A DNA stretch of 64,000 nucleotides from Pseudonocardia benzenivorans CB1190 (GTDB lineage Bacteria > Actinomycetota > Actinomycetes > Mycobacteriales > Pseudonocardiaceae), in contig NC_015312.1 in assembly GCF_000196675.2 (NCBI RefSeq), positions 5,720,501 to 5,784,500 of the forward strand. The letters are read 5' to 3'. The notes under the pieces are model-generated. The model searched no databases. It had not been told where the DNA came from and saw only the letters and a program-made list of their open reading frames with translations. Every line of letters starts with the position of its first letter. Position 1 is the first letter of the stretch. Both the position numbers and the translations under genes were made by a program. This document shows positions 33,220 to 42,242 of this stretch, in pieces.

Positions 33220-36200
33220 TCAGCCGCCCGTCTCGTCGGACGCGAGCCAGCCGATCTGGATCCGGCGCGGCCCCCGACGCCGGTCGACGAGCACGGCCCG
33301 CCCGGGCGGCATCGGTCCGGCCTTGACGTTCTCGACGAGCGCGCCCTCGTCGGGGCTGCCGTTCATCACCAGACCCGGAGCGCCGAGCTCGCGCAGCCGG
33401 CCGAGCACCGGGTCGTAGAGCGCGCGGCCGGCGCCGCCGCACCGGCGCGCGACCACCACGTGCAGCCCGACGTCCTTGGCCTGCGGCAGGAACTCCGCGA
33501 GCGGCAGCAGCGGATGCGTCCCGCCCGTCGCGGTCGGTGCGACGAGGTCGTAGTCGTCGACGAGCAGCCACACCTCGGGCGCGGTCCACCAGTCGCGGGC
33601 GCGCAGTTGCCGCGGGGTGACCTCGGGGCCGGGGAGCCTGCGCCGCAACGACTCCGCGACATCGCGGGCGGCGGCGGCGATGGTCTCGGCGGTGCTCGGC
33701 GCGGCGAGCAGGTGGCCGTCCGGGACCGCGTCCAGCAGCGCGCGCCGAGGGTCGACGACGACGAGCCGCGCCTGCTCCGGGGTGAACCGTGCGCAGACCT
33801 CGGCGGCCAGCAGCCGCAGCAGCGCGCTCTTGCCGCTCTCGGCGTCGGCGAAGCACATCAGGTGCGGCTCGGCCGCGGGATCCAGCTCGACGAGGGCCAG
33901 CCCGTCCTCGTCCAGCCCCAGTCGCAGCCGCCCGGGCGCCGCGGCGGGCAGTGACCGGAGGTCGACCCGTGCGGGCAGCGTCCGCACCGGCGGCATCCCC
34001 TCCTCCGGCCACGCGGCCGCGACGGCGGCGACGAGCGCGTCGGTGTCGGGGTAGGCGCTCGTCCAGGGCGCGGCGACGACGGCCGCCGCGCCGTCCCGGG
34101 CGAGGCAGTGCCCGGGGCGCGCCGGGACGGTCGCCGCCCGCCTGCGGTCGATCTCCGACTCGCCGGGCTCGCCGAGCCGCAGCTCGATCCGGGTGCCGAG
34201 CAGCTCCTTGAGCGCGGGTCGCAGCTCGCTCCAGCGCCCCGCCGCGACGGCGAGGTGCACGCCGTAGCCGAGGCCCTGCGCCGCGAGGGGAAGCAACCGC
34301 GTCTCGACGTCCTCGAACTCGGTGCGCAGCGCGAGGCACCCGTCGACGACGAGCACGACGTCGGTGGCGGGCTCGTCGGGGAAGTCGCCGGCGGCGCGGC
34401 GGATGCGGAACTCCTCGACCGAGGCCATCCCGGCGTCGCGGAAGAGCCGTTCGCGTCGGGTGAGCAGCGCCGCGACCTCGGCGACCGTGCGGCGCACCAG
34501 GTCGGGGTCCCCCCGGTCGGCGACGGTGCCGACGTGCGGCAGGCCGCCGAGCCGGGCCAGCGCGCCCCCACCGAGGTCGATCGCGTGGACGCCGACCGCT
34601 GCCGGGGAGCGGCTCGCCGCGAGCGCGGCGACGAGCGTCACCAGCGCCGTGGACTTGCCGGCCCGGGGGCCACCGACGACGGCGACGTGGCCGGCCGCAC
34701 CGGCCAGATCGATCTCGAGTGGTTCGCGTCGTTGCTGGTAGGGCCGGTCGACGACGCCGACGACGGCCCGCAGGCCCTCCGCGGTGGCGCCGAGCTGCCG
34801 ATCGTCGAGCGGGGCGTCGTCGAACGCGGCACCGAGCGCGGCGGTGTCGAGCGGGGGCGGGTCGTCCAGCGGCGGCAGCCAGACCCGGTGCGCGGGGGGA
34901 CCGAGCCCGTCGGCGGCGGTGATGAGCTCGTCGAGGACGGACGCGCCCGGCCCGGACCCGTCGTCGGGCAGAGGCTGCGAACCGTGCCACTGCGCGACGA
35001 CGTCGACCCCGAACGGCAACGCCCGCCGCACGCCCGCGTCGCCGGTGGACCGCGACCCGCGCGCGGCCGGGCCCGAGACGTACGTCGCCCGGAAGCGCAC
35101 CAGCTCGCCGGTCCCGTCGGCGAGGAACGCCGAACCCGGCACGGGCGGCAGCTGATGCGCGTCGGGGACCCCGAGCACGGCACGCGACTCCGCGGCGGAG
35201 AAGGTGCGCAACGCGATCCGGTACGACAGGTGCGACTCCAACCCGCGCAGTCGACCCTCCTCCAACCGCTGCGACGCGAGCAGCAGGTGCAGCCCCAGGG
35301 AGCGGCCGAGTCGCCCCACCGTCACCATCAGGTCGATCAGCTCGGGTCGCTGCGCGAGCAGCTCGGAGAACTCGTCGACGACGATCAGCAGCGCGGGCAG
35401 CGGCGGCAGCTCGGGCCGCTGCCGTCGGGCGGCGGTGTAGTCGGCGACACCCGAGAGGTTGCCGGCGGCCCGCAGCAGCTCCTGGCGGCGGGTGATCTCG
35501 CCCGAGATCGCGGCGGCCATCCGGTCGACCAGCGTCAGCTCGTCGGCGAGATTCGTGATCACCGCGGAGACGTGCGGCAGGCCCGAGAGGCCGAGGAACG
35601 TCGCGCCCCCCTTGAAGTCGACGAGCACGAGGTTCAGCTCCGCGGGGTCGTGCGCGGTCGCCAGCCCCAGCACCAGGCTGCGCAGCAGCTCCGACTTGCC
35701 CGAGCCCGTCGCGCCGATGCACAGCCCGTGCGGACCGGAGCCGCCCTGGGCGGACTCCTTGAGGTCCAGCAGCAGCGGGTTGCCGTGCTCGTCGACGCCC
35801 AGCGGTACGCGCAGCCGGTCGGCCGCGGTCCGGGCGCGGCGCCTCCGCAGGGCGGTCACGTCGGCGGGTCCCGGCCGGGGCGGGAGCCCGAGCAACGACG
35901 GGAGATCCTGCGGCGCAACGGATTCGCCATCGTCGGCGGTCGGGGCCGCGGCTGGTCGGTAGCGTGCGAGCCTGCGGGCGAGAGCCGCCGCCTCGACGGC
36001 GCCGAGCGCGTCGGGCACGCCGACCGGGGTACCGGCGTCGTCGCCACGCACCCGCGCGAGCGCACCGGTCGACACCACGAGCCGCACGACCGACGGGACC
36101 GACCGCCTGCCCGGCGGGGCGCCGACGCGCAGGACCGTCACACCGGCGACCGCGGCCCACGCCCCGGGCGCGTCGGTGCCCTCGACCACGACGAGCACGT

Positions 36201-37125
36201 GCGGCTCGGCCGGCCCCGCCGCGGCCGGCCGTCCGGCCAGCTCCGCGGCGAGCAGGCCGCGCAGCTCGTCGGCGTCCGAGGTCACCATCCGGACCGGGCC
36301 CACGGCGTCGCTGCGTTGCGGGTGGCCGTTGTGCGGCAACCATTTCACCCACTCCCAGGCCGCCCGGTCCGCGGCCAGCACGGCGACCAGCGCGTCGGCG
36401 GGGCTGTGCCACATGACGTACTGGGCGACGATCGCGCGGGCCAGCGCGCGCGCCGGCTCCGGATCGGTGCCGGTGCGTTCGAGCCACACCGTCGCGGTGG
36501 ACCGCAGTGCCAGCGCGACCGGCAGGTCGGCGACGACGGAGTGGCACCCGAGGAAGCGCCGCAACGCCGCCGCGGTGACCGGCTCGACGCCCTCGACCGG
36601 GCCGGTCTGCGGGGCGGTCAACCGGGTCGCGAGCCGCTGGGGCCCGAGCGCGACGCGGACCTGCGCGAAGTCGGGATCGGTCGGACGCCGTTCCCAGAGC
36701 CTGCCGGCGGCGACGACGTCGACCCACGCGGCCGGCCCGGGGTGCACCGAGCAGAGCGCGGCCCGCTGCTCGTCGGCGACCTGCCGGACGCGGGCGCGCT
36801 GCGTCGCGAGATAGCGCAGGTAGTCGCGCCGGTCCTCGTCGAGCCCGGCGGCCCGGGCGGCGGGCCCCTGCCCGGCCGATCCCGACACGGCCATCGCGAT
36901 GCCGGACAACACGATCATCCCGCCGAACGTCCACGACGACGGGTTGCGGACGCCGAGTGCGGCGACCATCCCGATCGACCCGACCACCATCACGACGGGC
37001 AGCAGCCGGCCCGCCAGACCGCCCGGCACGACGCGCTCCGGCTCCGGCGGCGGTTCGAGCACCAGCTCGCCCGCGGGCATCCGCGGCGTGGACCGGCGCG
37101 GCCGCACGATCGCGATCGTGCCCAC
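33220..37125 (-). CDS. eccC: Type VII secretion ATPase EccC (ESX-4)
   Basis: A 1301-residue FtsK/SpoIIIE-family ATPase that recognises WXG100 substrates and drives export. The GTG at 37125 is favoured because AAAGGAG lies five bases upstream; GTGs at 37131 and 37143 are alternatives. Two membrane helices lie at about 36-82. Three ATPase domains follow, each with a complete Walker A: GATGSGKSE (about 467), GGPRAGKST (about 816) and ADAESGKSA (about 1094). The single fused chain (EccCa+EccCb) is as in ESX-4. It is transcribed away from eccD from a divergent 160-bp promoter region and is followed by the TIGR03931 gene. Confidence 0.96.
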   Translation of the reverse strand: MGTIAIVRPRRSTPRMPAGELVLEPPPEPERVVPGGLAGRLLPVVMVVGSIGMVAALGVRNPSSWTFGGMIVLSGIAMAVSGSAGQGPAARAAGLDEDRRDYLRYLATQRARVRQVADEQRAALCSVHPGPAAWVDVVAAGRLWERRPTDPDFAQVRVALGPQRLATRLTAPQTGPVEGVEPVTAAALRRFLGCHSVVADLPVALALRSTATVWLERTGTDPEPARALARAIVAQYVMWHSPADALVAVLAADRAAWEWVKWLPHNGHPQRSDAVGPVRMVTSDADELRGLLAAELAGRPAAAGPAEPHVLVVVEGTDAPGAWAAVAGVTVLRVGAPPGRRSVPSVVRLVVSTGALARVRGDDAGTPVGVPDALGAVEAAALARRLARYRPAAAPTADDGESVAPQDLPSLLGLPPRPGPADVTALRRRRARTAADRLRVPLGVDEHGNPLLLDLKESAQGGSGPHGLCIGATGSGKSELLRSLVLGLATAHDPAELNLVLVDFKGGATFLGLSGLPHVSAVITNLADELTLVDRMAAAISGEITRRQELLRAAGNLSGVADYTAARRQRPELPPLPALLIVVDEFSELLAQRPELIDLMVTVGRLGRSLGLHLLLASQRLEEGRLRGLESHLSYRIALRTFSAAESRAVLGVPDAHQLPPVPGSAFLADGTGELVRFRATYVSGPAARGSRSTGDAGVRRALPFGVDVVAQWHGSQPLPDDGSGPGASVLDELITAADGLGPPAHRVWLPPLDDPPPLDTAALGAAFDDAPLDDRQLGATAEGLRAVVGVVDRPYQQRREPLEIDLAGAAGHVAVVGGPRAGKSTALVTLVAALAASRSPAAVGVHAIDLGGGALARLGGLPHVGTVADRGDPDLVRRTVAEVAALLTRRERLFRDAGMASVEEFRIRRAAGDFPDEPATDVVLVVDGCLALRTEFEDVETRLLPLAAQGLGYGVHLAVAAGRWSELRPALKELLGTRIELRLGEPGESEIDRRRAATVPARPGHCLARDGAAAVVAAPWTSAYPDTDALVAAVAAAWPEEGMPPVRTLPARVDLRSLPAAAPGRLRLGLDEDGLALVELDPAAEPHLMCFADAESGKSALLRLLAAEVCARFTPEQARLVVVDPRRALLDAVPDGHLLAAPSTAETIAAAARDVAESLRRRLPGPEVTPRQLRARDWWTAPEVWLLVDDYDLVAPTATGGTHPLLPLAEFLPQAKDVGLHVVVARRCGGAGRALYDPVLGRLRELGAPGLVMNGSPDEGALVENVKAGPMPPGRAVLVDRRRGPRRIQIGWLASDETGG

Positions 37126-37287
37126 TGGCACTCCTTTCGGCACCGGCCCGGGTCGACGCTGTCAGGTGCGAACGACCGGCCGCTGGTTCGTCGGTTCGGC
37201 CCGTATGGGGCCGAGAGCGCGGCGATAGTAGGCAGCCCGGGCCACCCGCCGTGGCCGATTCACAGAACGGAACACGAGGTGACCGCC

Positions 37288-38754
37288 GTGGCTCCCCGTC
37301 CCGATCCGGCCCTGGCGACGCCGCCCGTCCCGGACTTCTCGGCGACCGTCCCGCTCGGCAGCGATCCCTACGCGAGCGCGCGGCGCCAGGCCGGCACGCC
37401 GCCGGTGCCGGGCTCGCCCTGGTGCCGGGTGACGGTGTGCGCCCCGCACCGCACCGCCGACGTCGCGCTCCCGACGGGTGTGCCCGTCGCCGAGCTCGTC
37501 CCGATGCTGCTCGACCTGCTGGGCAGGCCATCCGGCATGTCCGGCGGGCCGGTGCCGTGGCGGCTCGCGACGGCCGCGGGCGCCCTGCTGCCCGCCGCCT
37601 CCTCGCTCGACCTGCTGGGCGTGCTCGACGGCGAGGTCCTGTACTTCGCCCCGGACGTCGCCCCGCCGCCCCCGCCGGTGCTCGACGATCCCGTCGACGC
37701 GCTGGCCCGGGCCGCGACACCGACACCCGGGGGTGGCATCGAGGGCGCCGGGTCCGTGCTCGCCCTGCTGGTCGCGGGCATCGCGGCCGGGTTGCTCGCC
37801 GTTGCCGCGGCGACCGGGTCGGCAGGGCGGGTGCCGGTCGCCGTCGTCGCTGCGCTGCTCGCGGTGGGGGGCGTCGTCGCGGCGGGGCGGCGGCCGCCCG
37901 ACCTCGCCGGGCTGCGCGAGGCGCGGGTGGCGGCGTTGGCGGCCACGGGTTTCGCCGCGGCGGCGGGGTGGGCGGCGCTGCCGTCGGGTCCCGGTGGGCT
38001 GCTGCTGACCGCTGCCGCGGGCGGGGTGGCGGCGGCGGGAGGCCAGATCGTGGTCCGGGTCGTCACGCCCGCGCTGCTCGCCGTCGCCACGATCGCCGGC
38101 GCACTCGTGGTGGCCGCGACCGGGGCCCTGCTGACCGGGGCCGGGGCCGCGCCGGTGGCGGCGACGACGGCGGCGGTCGCGCTCGCCGCGAACGCGCTGG
38201 TGCCCCGCTGCGCGCTCCGGCTCGCCGGGCTCCCCTCCCCCGCGGTCCCGCCCATCGACGACGACCTCGTCACCGGCGCCGGGGCCGACATGTCGCCCGA
38301 CGAGCTGGCCGACCGAGCCGACCTCGCCCGCGGCTACCTCACCGGTGGGGTGGCGGGCCTTGCCTGCGTCGCGGCCGGCGGAGCCGTGGTGGCGACGACG
38401 TCCACGGCCGTCCCGTCGTGGCTCGCCGCGCTGTTCGCGGCGCTCGTCGCCCTCGTGCTGGCGCTGCGGTCACGCGGCACGCCGGACGCGACGACCGTGC
38501 TCGTCCTGCTGACCACCGCGGCTGTCGCGGGGCTGGCCGCGCTGCTGCCGGTGGCCGCCGCGGGCCCCGTCGGGCCGATCGTCGTCGGGCTGGTCCTCGT
38601 CGCGGCCGCGGCCGGGCTGGGCACGCGCGGCAGGGTCGTCGCCTCGCCGGTCCTCCGACGGGCGACCGACATGATCGAGATCGGCCTCGTCGCGACGACG
38701 GCGCCCCTGGCCGTCGCGGTGTCCGGCCTGTACACCGTGGTCCACGGCCTGTGA
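37288..38754 (+). CDS. eccD: Type VII secretion integral membrane protein EccD (ESX-4)
   Basis: A 488-residue membrane core subunit. The GTG at 37288 is chosen because GAGGTGA is correctly spaced; GTG 37279 would add three residues. The first 110 residues form a ubiquitin-like cytoplasmic domain (CRVTVCAPHRTADVALPTG, LAELVPMLLDLLG-like). About 11 Ala/Val/Leu-rich membrane helices follow. The stop overlaps mycP by four bases. Divergent from eccC, convergent (through mycP) with eccB, the same arrangement as eccD4 in M. tuberculosis. Confidence 0.92.
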   Translation: MAPRPDPALATPPVPDFSATVPLGSDPYASARRQAGTPPVPGSPWCRVTVCAPHRTADVALPTGVPVAELVPMLLDLLGRPSGMSGGPVPWRLATAAGALLPAASSLDLLGVLDGEVLYFAPDVAPPPPPVLDDPVDALARAATPTPGGGIEGAGSVLALLVAGIAAGLLAVAAATGSAGRVPVAVVAALLAVGGVVAAGRRPPDLAGLREARVAALAATGFAAAAGWAALPSGPGGLLLTAAAGGVAAAGGQIVVRVVTPALLAVATIAGALVVAATGALLTGAGAAPVAATTAAVALAANALVPRCALRLAGLPSPAVPPIDDDLVTGAGADMSPDELADRADLARGYLTGGVAGLACVAAGGAVVATTSTAVPSWLAALFAALVALVLALRSRGTPDATTVLVLLTTAAVAGLAALLPVAAAGPVGPIVVGLVLVAAAAGLGTRGRVVASPVLRRATDMIEIGLVATTAPLAVAVSGLYTVVHGL

Positions 38755-39926
38755 TCAGCGCCCTCGCCGCGGTGGCCGCCGCCGCGCTGCTCGCCGTCGC
38801 ACCGCTGCACGCGACCGTCCCGGCGCTGCACGCGCCCGCGCACTGTCACGACACCCGCGACGGCCCGCCGCCGACGACGGTCGACCCCGCCGTGGCCGCT
38901 CTGCGGCTCGACGCCGCGCACCGGCTCGCGACCGGCCGCGGCGTGCGCGTCGCCGTCATCGACACCGGGGTGGCCGCGCACCCGCGGCTGACGGGCCGGC
39001 TCACCGGGGGCGGCGACTCCGTCGGCGGCGGGACCGGGATGCAGGACTGCGACGGCCACGGCACCGCCGTCGCCGGGCTCATCGCGGCCGCGCCCGACGA
39101 CGCGGACGCGTTCACGGGGGTCGCCCCCGGCGCGTCGGTACTGGCGATCCGGCAGTCGAGCCTCGTGTTCCTCGACGACGCCGGGCGGACCACACCGGTC
39201 GGCGACACCAGGACCCTGGCCGACGCGATCGACGCCGCCGTGCGGGCGGGCGCCGACGTCGTGAACGTGTCCGAGGCCGCCTGCACCAGCAGGGCCGAGG
39301 CCGCCGCTGCCGCCCCGCCGCTGCGCCGGGCACTGCGGGAGGCCGTCGAGAAGAACGTCGTCGTCGTGGCGGCGGCGGGCAACATCGGGAGCGGCGGCTG
39401 CACGGGCGAGCTCGTCGCGCTGCCCGGATCGCTGGGCGCGGACGTCCTCGCCGTGGGGGCGGTCGACCGCTCCGGGACGCCTGCGGGCTTCAGCGTGCGC
39501 GGGCCGTGGATCGACGTCGCCGCGCCCGGCGACGGCCTCGCCTCGCTCGCGATCCCCTCCGGTTTCACCGGTCCGACGGTGCGCGGCACCAGCTTCGCGG
39601 CACCCTTCGTCAGCGGGACCGCGGCGCTGCTGCGCGAGCGCAACCCTCGGATGAGCGCCCGCGCGATCATGGACAGGATCGTGTCGACGGCGCGGCCCGC
39701 CGGTCCGAGCGACGCCGTCGGTGCCGGGATCGTCGACCCCGTGGCGGCGCTGGGCGGCACCGCCGATCTCGCCGCCCGGGCGCCGACGGCTCCGCTGCCG
39801 GGACTGGGTGTGCGGATGGCCCCGCCACCCGGCCTCCCGCCCGAGGTCGGCGCCGGTGCGGTGGGGGTCGCGGCCCTCGCCGTCCTGCTCCTGGTCCGCG
39901 CCCTGCGCCGGCCTCGGCAGCGCTGA
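38751..39926 (+). CDS. mycP: Type VII secretion serine protease mycosin MycP (ESX-4)
   Basis: A 391-residue subtilisin-like protease. An N-terminal signal segment (ISALAAVAAAALLAVAPLHA) and a C-terminal membrane helix (about 362-382) anchor it outside the membrane. Catalytic triad: D in VAVIDTGVAAH, H in DCDGHGTAVAG, S in GTSFAAPFVSG, with oxyanion Asn in AAAGNIGS. MycP stabilises the ESX membrane complex and can cleave secreted substrates. GTG start within the eccD stop (GTGA). Confidence 0.95.
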   Translation: MISALAAVAAAALLAVAPLHATVPALHAPAHCHDTRDGPPPTTVDPAVAALRLDAAHRLATGRGVRVAVIDTGVAAHPRLTGRLTGGGDSVGGGTGMQDCDGHGTAVAGLIAAAPDDADAFTGVAPGASVLAIRQSSLVFLDDAGRTTPVGDTRTLADAIDAAVRAGADVVNVSEAACTSRAEAAAAAPPLRRALREAVEKNVVVVAAAGNIGSGGCTGELVALPGSLGADVLAVGAVDRSGTPAGFSVRGPWIDVAAPGDGLASLAIPSGFTGPTVRGTSFAAPFVSGTAALLRERNPRMSARAIMDRIVSTARPAGPSDAVGAGIVDPVAALGGTADLAARAPTAPLPGLGVRMAPPPGLPPEVGAGAVGVAALAVLLLVRALRRPRQR

Positions 39927-39958
39927 CACCGGCAGCCGCCCGTCCCTGTCTCCCGGCC

Positions 39959-40100
39959 GCAACCCCACTGCTGTCCGGACGCGCGATCACGACGCGCAGG
40001 TTGCGCCCGGCGGCGGCAGCGCCCGGGAATCGGCCGCCCGCTCCCGGCCGCAACCTCACTGCTCCCTGGCCGCGCGAGCACGACGCGCAGGTTGCGCCCC
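39959..40100. repeat. Two tandem copies of the 51-nt intergenic repeat (pair 2)
   Basis: Copy C is 39959-40009 and copy D 40050-40100, 91 bp apart. Both have GCAACC..CACTGCT at the left and ACGACGCGCAGGTTGCGCCC at the right. Both are preceded by CTCCCGGCC and followed by GCGGCGGCAGCGCCCG, so a unit of about 91 bp was duplicated here. Copy D aligns closely with copy A at 17257. The ends form an imperfect hairpin (GCAACCT with AGGTTGC). The gap separates convergent mycP and eccB. Confidence 0.85.
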
Positions 40101-40142
40101 GCGGCGGCAGCGCCCGCCGCGTGGCCGGCACGGGCGGCGTCG

Positions 40143-41507
40143 TCAGTTCCCGGCCGCGGGGACGTCGACGACGCGGTCGGTGGCGCCCAGGTCGAGCGTC
40201 GCACCCGTCGGGAGCAGCGCCAGGACCGCGTCGGGCGCGGGCTCCGCGGCACCCAACCCGAGCGCCGCGGCGGTCGCGTCGTCGGCGACGTGGTGCACGA
40301 CGCCCGTCGTCGACACCAGCGCCGGTCCCGTCCCGGTCCGCACCGGCCCACCGGCCCCCTCGCCCAGGACGACCGCGTCGGTCCGGGGGCCCGGTCCGTC
40401 GCGCTGCGCCAGGTCGACGGTGACGGCCCCACTCGGCACCGGGAGGGCGTCCCCCAGCCCGACGTGCGCGCCGTTCGGCGTCCAGGTCCGGCACACGACC
40501 GGGGATCGCTCGGCCCACCGGGCCGGTGGGGCGGGCCACTCACCGAGCGGTGGCGTCGACACCCGCAGCGCCGCGACCGTCGTGGGGGCGACCGTCCCGA
40601 CGGGGCGGCCCGAGCGCGCCGCGAGCACCTTCGCGAGCAGCGGTGGGACCTCGCGCAGCCCGGTGGGCAGCACGACGTACGACCTCTCCTCCACAGTGGA
40701 CACGACGTCGCCGACCAGCGCGTCGACGCCGGTGGGCGCCCTCCCGCGGGGCAGTGACGGCGTCGCGAGCCGGCCGCCGTCGGGAACGACGGAGAGCAGG
40801 CCCGGGCTGATCGGCCGGACGGTCCGGGCGTCGGCACCGAGGCCGGCGAGCAGGGGTGCGTCGTCGAGGTCGATGCCGTACCGCACCCCGTCGACGATCG
40901 CGTAGGTCGCGCCGCCGCCGCGGACGAGCACGGCGGCGGGGTCGCCCGGTGCGGCCGCCCCACCCGCGACGACCGTCGTGCCGGTCAGCTCCGACCCGTC
41001 GGGCGTGACGCGGTCGCACACCGCCCACGCGCCGACGGGGCCCGGCCCCTCCGGGCGCACCCCGACCGCCGCGGGCGCCTCGGCGATCGGGGTGCGCGGG
41101 GCGCCGGCGAGGTCGTCGTCGTCGACGGTGACGGGGACGGCGGTCGCGGCGGCGGTGTCCCCCAGTGCCGCGAGCACGAGGCGGCCGGCAGCCGTGCCGG
41201 TGACCGGAATCAGCCGGTCGGGACCGTGCGCGACGGCGTAGAGGGTGCCGCCCTCCCGGGTCACGACGAGGTGCTGGCGGGTCCAGTCGGGGGCCGGGGC
41301 GATCGCGGCGTGCAGGGCGACGCCGCCGAGCGCGAGCAGCGCCAGCACGACCCCGGCGAACGCCGCCCGGCGTTGCGAGCGCAGCTGCTCGTGCTGCAGC
41401 ACGGTGTCGCCCCGGACGAGCGCGGCCTCCATCCGCCGCAGCCCGAACCGGTAGGCGTCGGCCTGGTCGCGGGTGGCGGGGTTGCGGATCGTGGCCGGTC
41501 GGACCAT
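40143..41507 (-). CDS. eccB: Type VII secretion protein EccB (ESX-4)
   Basis: A 454-residue membrane-core subunit with a large extracytoplasmic domain. The N-terminus RNPATRDQADAYRFGLRRMEAALV is the EccB signature, followed by one membrane helix at about 48-70 (AAFAGVVLALLALGGVALHA) and periplasm-side repeats with two conserved Cys (VCDRVTP, VCRTWTP). ESX-4 lacks EccE, and none is seen here. Convergent with mycP. Confidence 0.94.
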   Translation of the reverse strand: MVRPATIRNPATRDQADAYRFGLRRMEAALVRGDTVLQHEQLRSQRRAAFAGVVLALLALGGVALHAAIAPAPDWTRQHLVVTREGGTLYAVAHGPDRLIPVTGTAAGRLVLAALGDTAAATAVPVTVDDDDLAGAPRTPIAEAPAAVGVRPEGPGPVGAWAVCDRVTPDGSELTGTTVVAGGAAAPGDPAAVLVRGGGATYAIVDGVRYGIDLDDAPLLAGLGADARTVRPISPGLLSVVPDGGRLATPSLPRGRAPTGVDALVGDVVSTVEERSYVVLPTGLREVPPLLAKVLAARSGRPVGTVAPTTVAALRVSTPPLGEWPAPPARWAERSPVVCRTWTPNGAHVGLGDALPVPSGAVTVDLAQRDGPGPRTDAVVLGEGAGGPVRTGTGPALVSTTGVVHHVADDATAAALGLGAAEPAPDAVLALLPTGATLDLGATDRVVDVPAAGN

Positions 41508-41567
41508 TCCGCGGACGTTATCCGGGAGAAGCGCTTCTTCGTGGCGGTTCGGCGGAACCGGCCGCGA

Positions 41568-42242
41568 TCAGCTCGCCCAGCCCGGCCGCACGAGGCCGCT
41601 CTCGTACGCGAGCACGACGAGCTGCGCGCGGTCGCGACACCCGAGCTTGCCCATGGCCCTGCTGACGTGCGTCTTCGCCGTCGCCGGGCTGACGACGAGC
41701 CGCTCGGCGATGTCGTCGTTGGTCAACCCGCCCGCGACGAGAGCGACGACCTCGCGCTCCCGGTCGGTCAGCACCGTCAGCGCAGACGCGGCGACGGCCC
41801 CCGCCGGTCCCGATCGCACCGCGAACTCCTCGATCAGCCGTCGCGTGACGCCCGGTGACAGCAACGCGTCCCCGTCGGCGACGACCCGGACCGCGTGCAC
41901 GAGCTCGGCGGGCTCGGTGTCCTTCACGAGGAAGCCGCTCGCCCCCGACCGGATGGCCTCGAAGACGTACTCGTCCTCGGCGAAGGTCGTCAGTACGACG
42001 ACGCGCACCCCCGACAGCCGCGGGTCCGAGGCGATCTCGCGGGTCGCGGCGAGCCCGTCGAGCACGGGCATCCGGATGTCCATCAGCACGACGTCGGGTG
42101 TCTGCTCCACGGCGAGCCGCACCGCCTCGCGGCCGTCGGCGGCCTCGGCGACGACACCGACGCCGGGCTGGGCGTCGAGCAGTGCCCGGAACCCGGCCCG
42201 GACGAGCGCCTGGTCGTCGGCGAGCAGCACCCGCACGCTCAC
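41568..42242 (-). CDS. NarL/LuxR-family response regulator
   Basis: A 224-residue regulator with receiver phosphoacceptor D55 (VVLMDIRMP), acidic pair D9-D10 and switch Lys in SGFLVKDTEP. The LuxR helix-turn-helix lies at about 155-215 (LTDREREVVALVAGGLTN, VSPATAKTHVSRAMGKLG). It is encoded after and overlapping by four bases the histidine-kinase gene, so the two are a coupled pair. The divergent DUF1707 membrane gene is a plausible target by position. The signal is unknown. Confidence 0.95.
   Translation of the reverse strand: MSVRVLLADDQALVRAGFRALLDAQPGVGVVAEAADGREAVRLAVEQTPDVVLMDIRMPVLDGLAATREIASDPRLSGVRVVVLTTFAEDEYVFEAIRSGASGFLVKDTEPAELVHAVRVVADGDALLSPGVTRRLIEEFAVRSGPAGAVAASALTVLTDREREVVALVAGGLTNDDIAERLVVSPATAKTHVSRAMGKLGCRDRAQLVVLAYESGLVRPGWAS

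Noticed and set aside
32009..37726. Very long minus-strand frame (1905 codons) merging the TIGR03931 gene with upstream sequence
   Set aside because: Only its last 402 codons show homology; the rest is an out-of-frame shadow of eccC, whose own frame has three Walker A motifs.
34108..38754. 1548-codon plus-strand frame ending at the eccD stop
   Set aside because: The part before about 37288 is antisense to eccC; the real EccD starts at 37279-37288 with a proper ribosome-binding site.
38334..39968. 544-codon minus-strand frame opposite mycP/eccD
   Set aside because: Antisense shadow; mycP on the plus strand has an intact catalytic triad.
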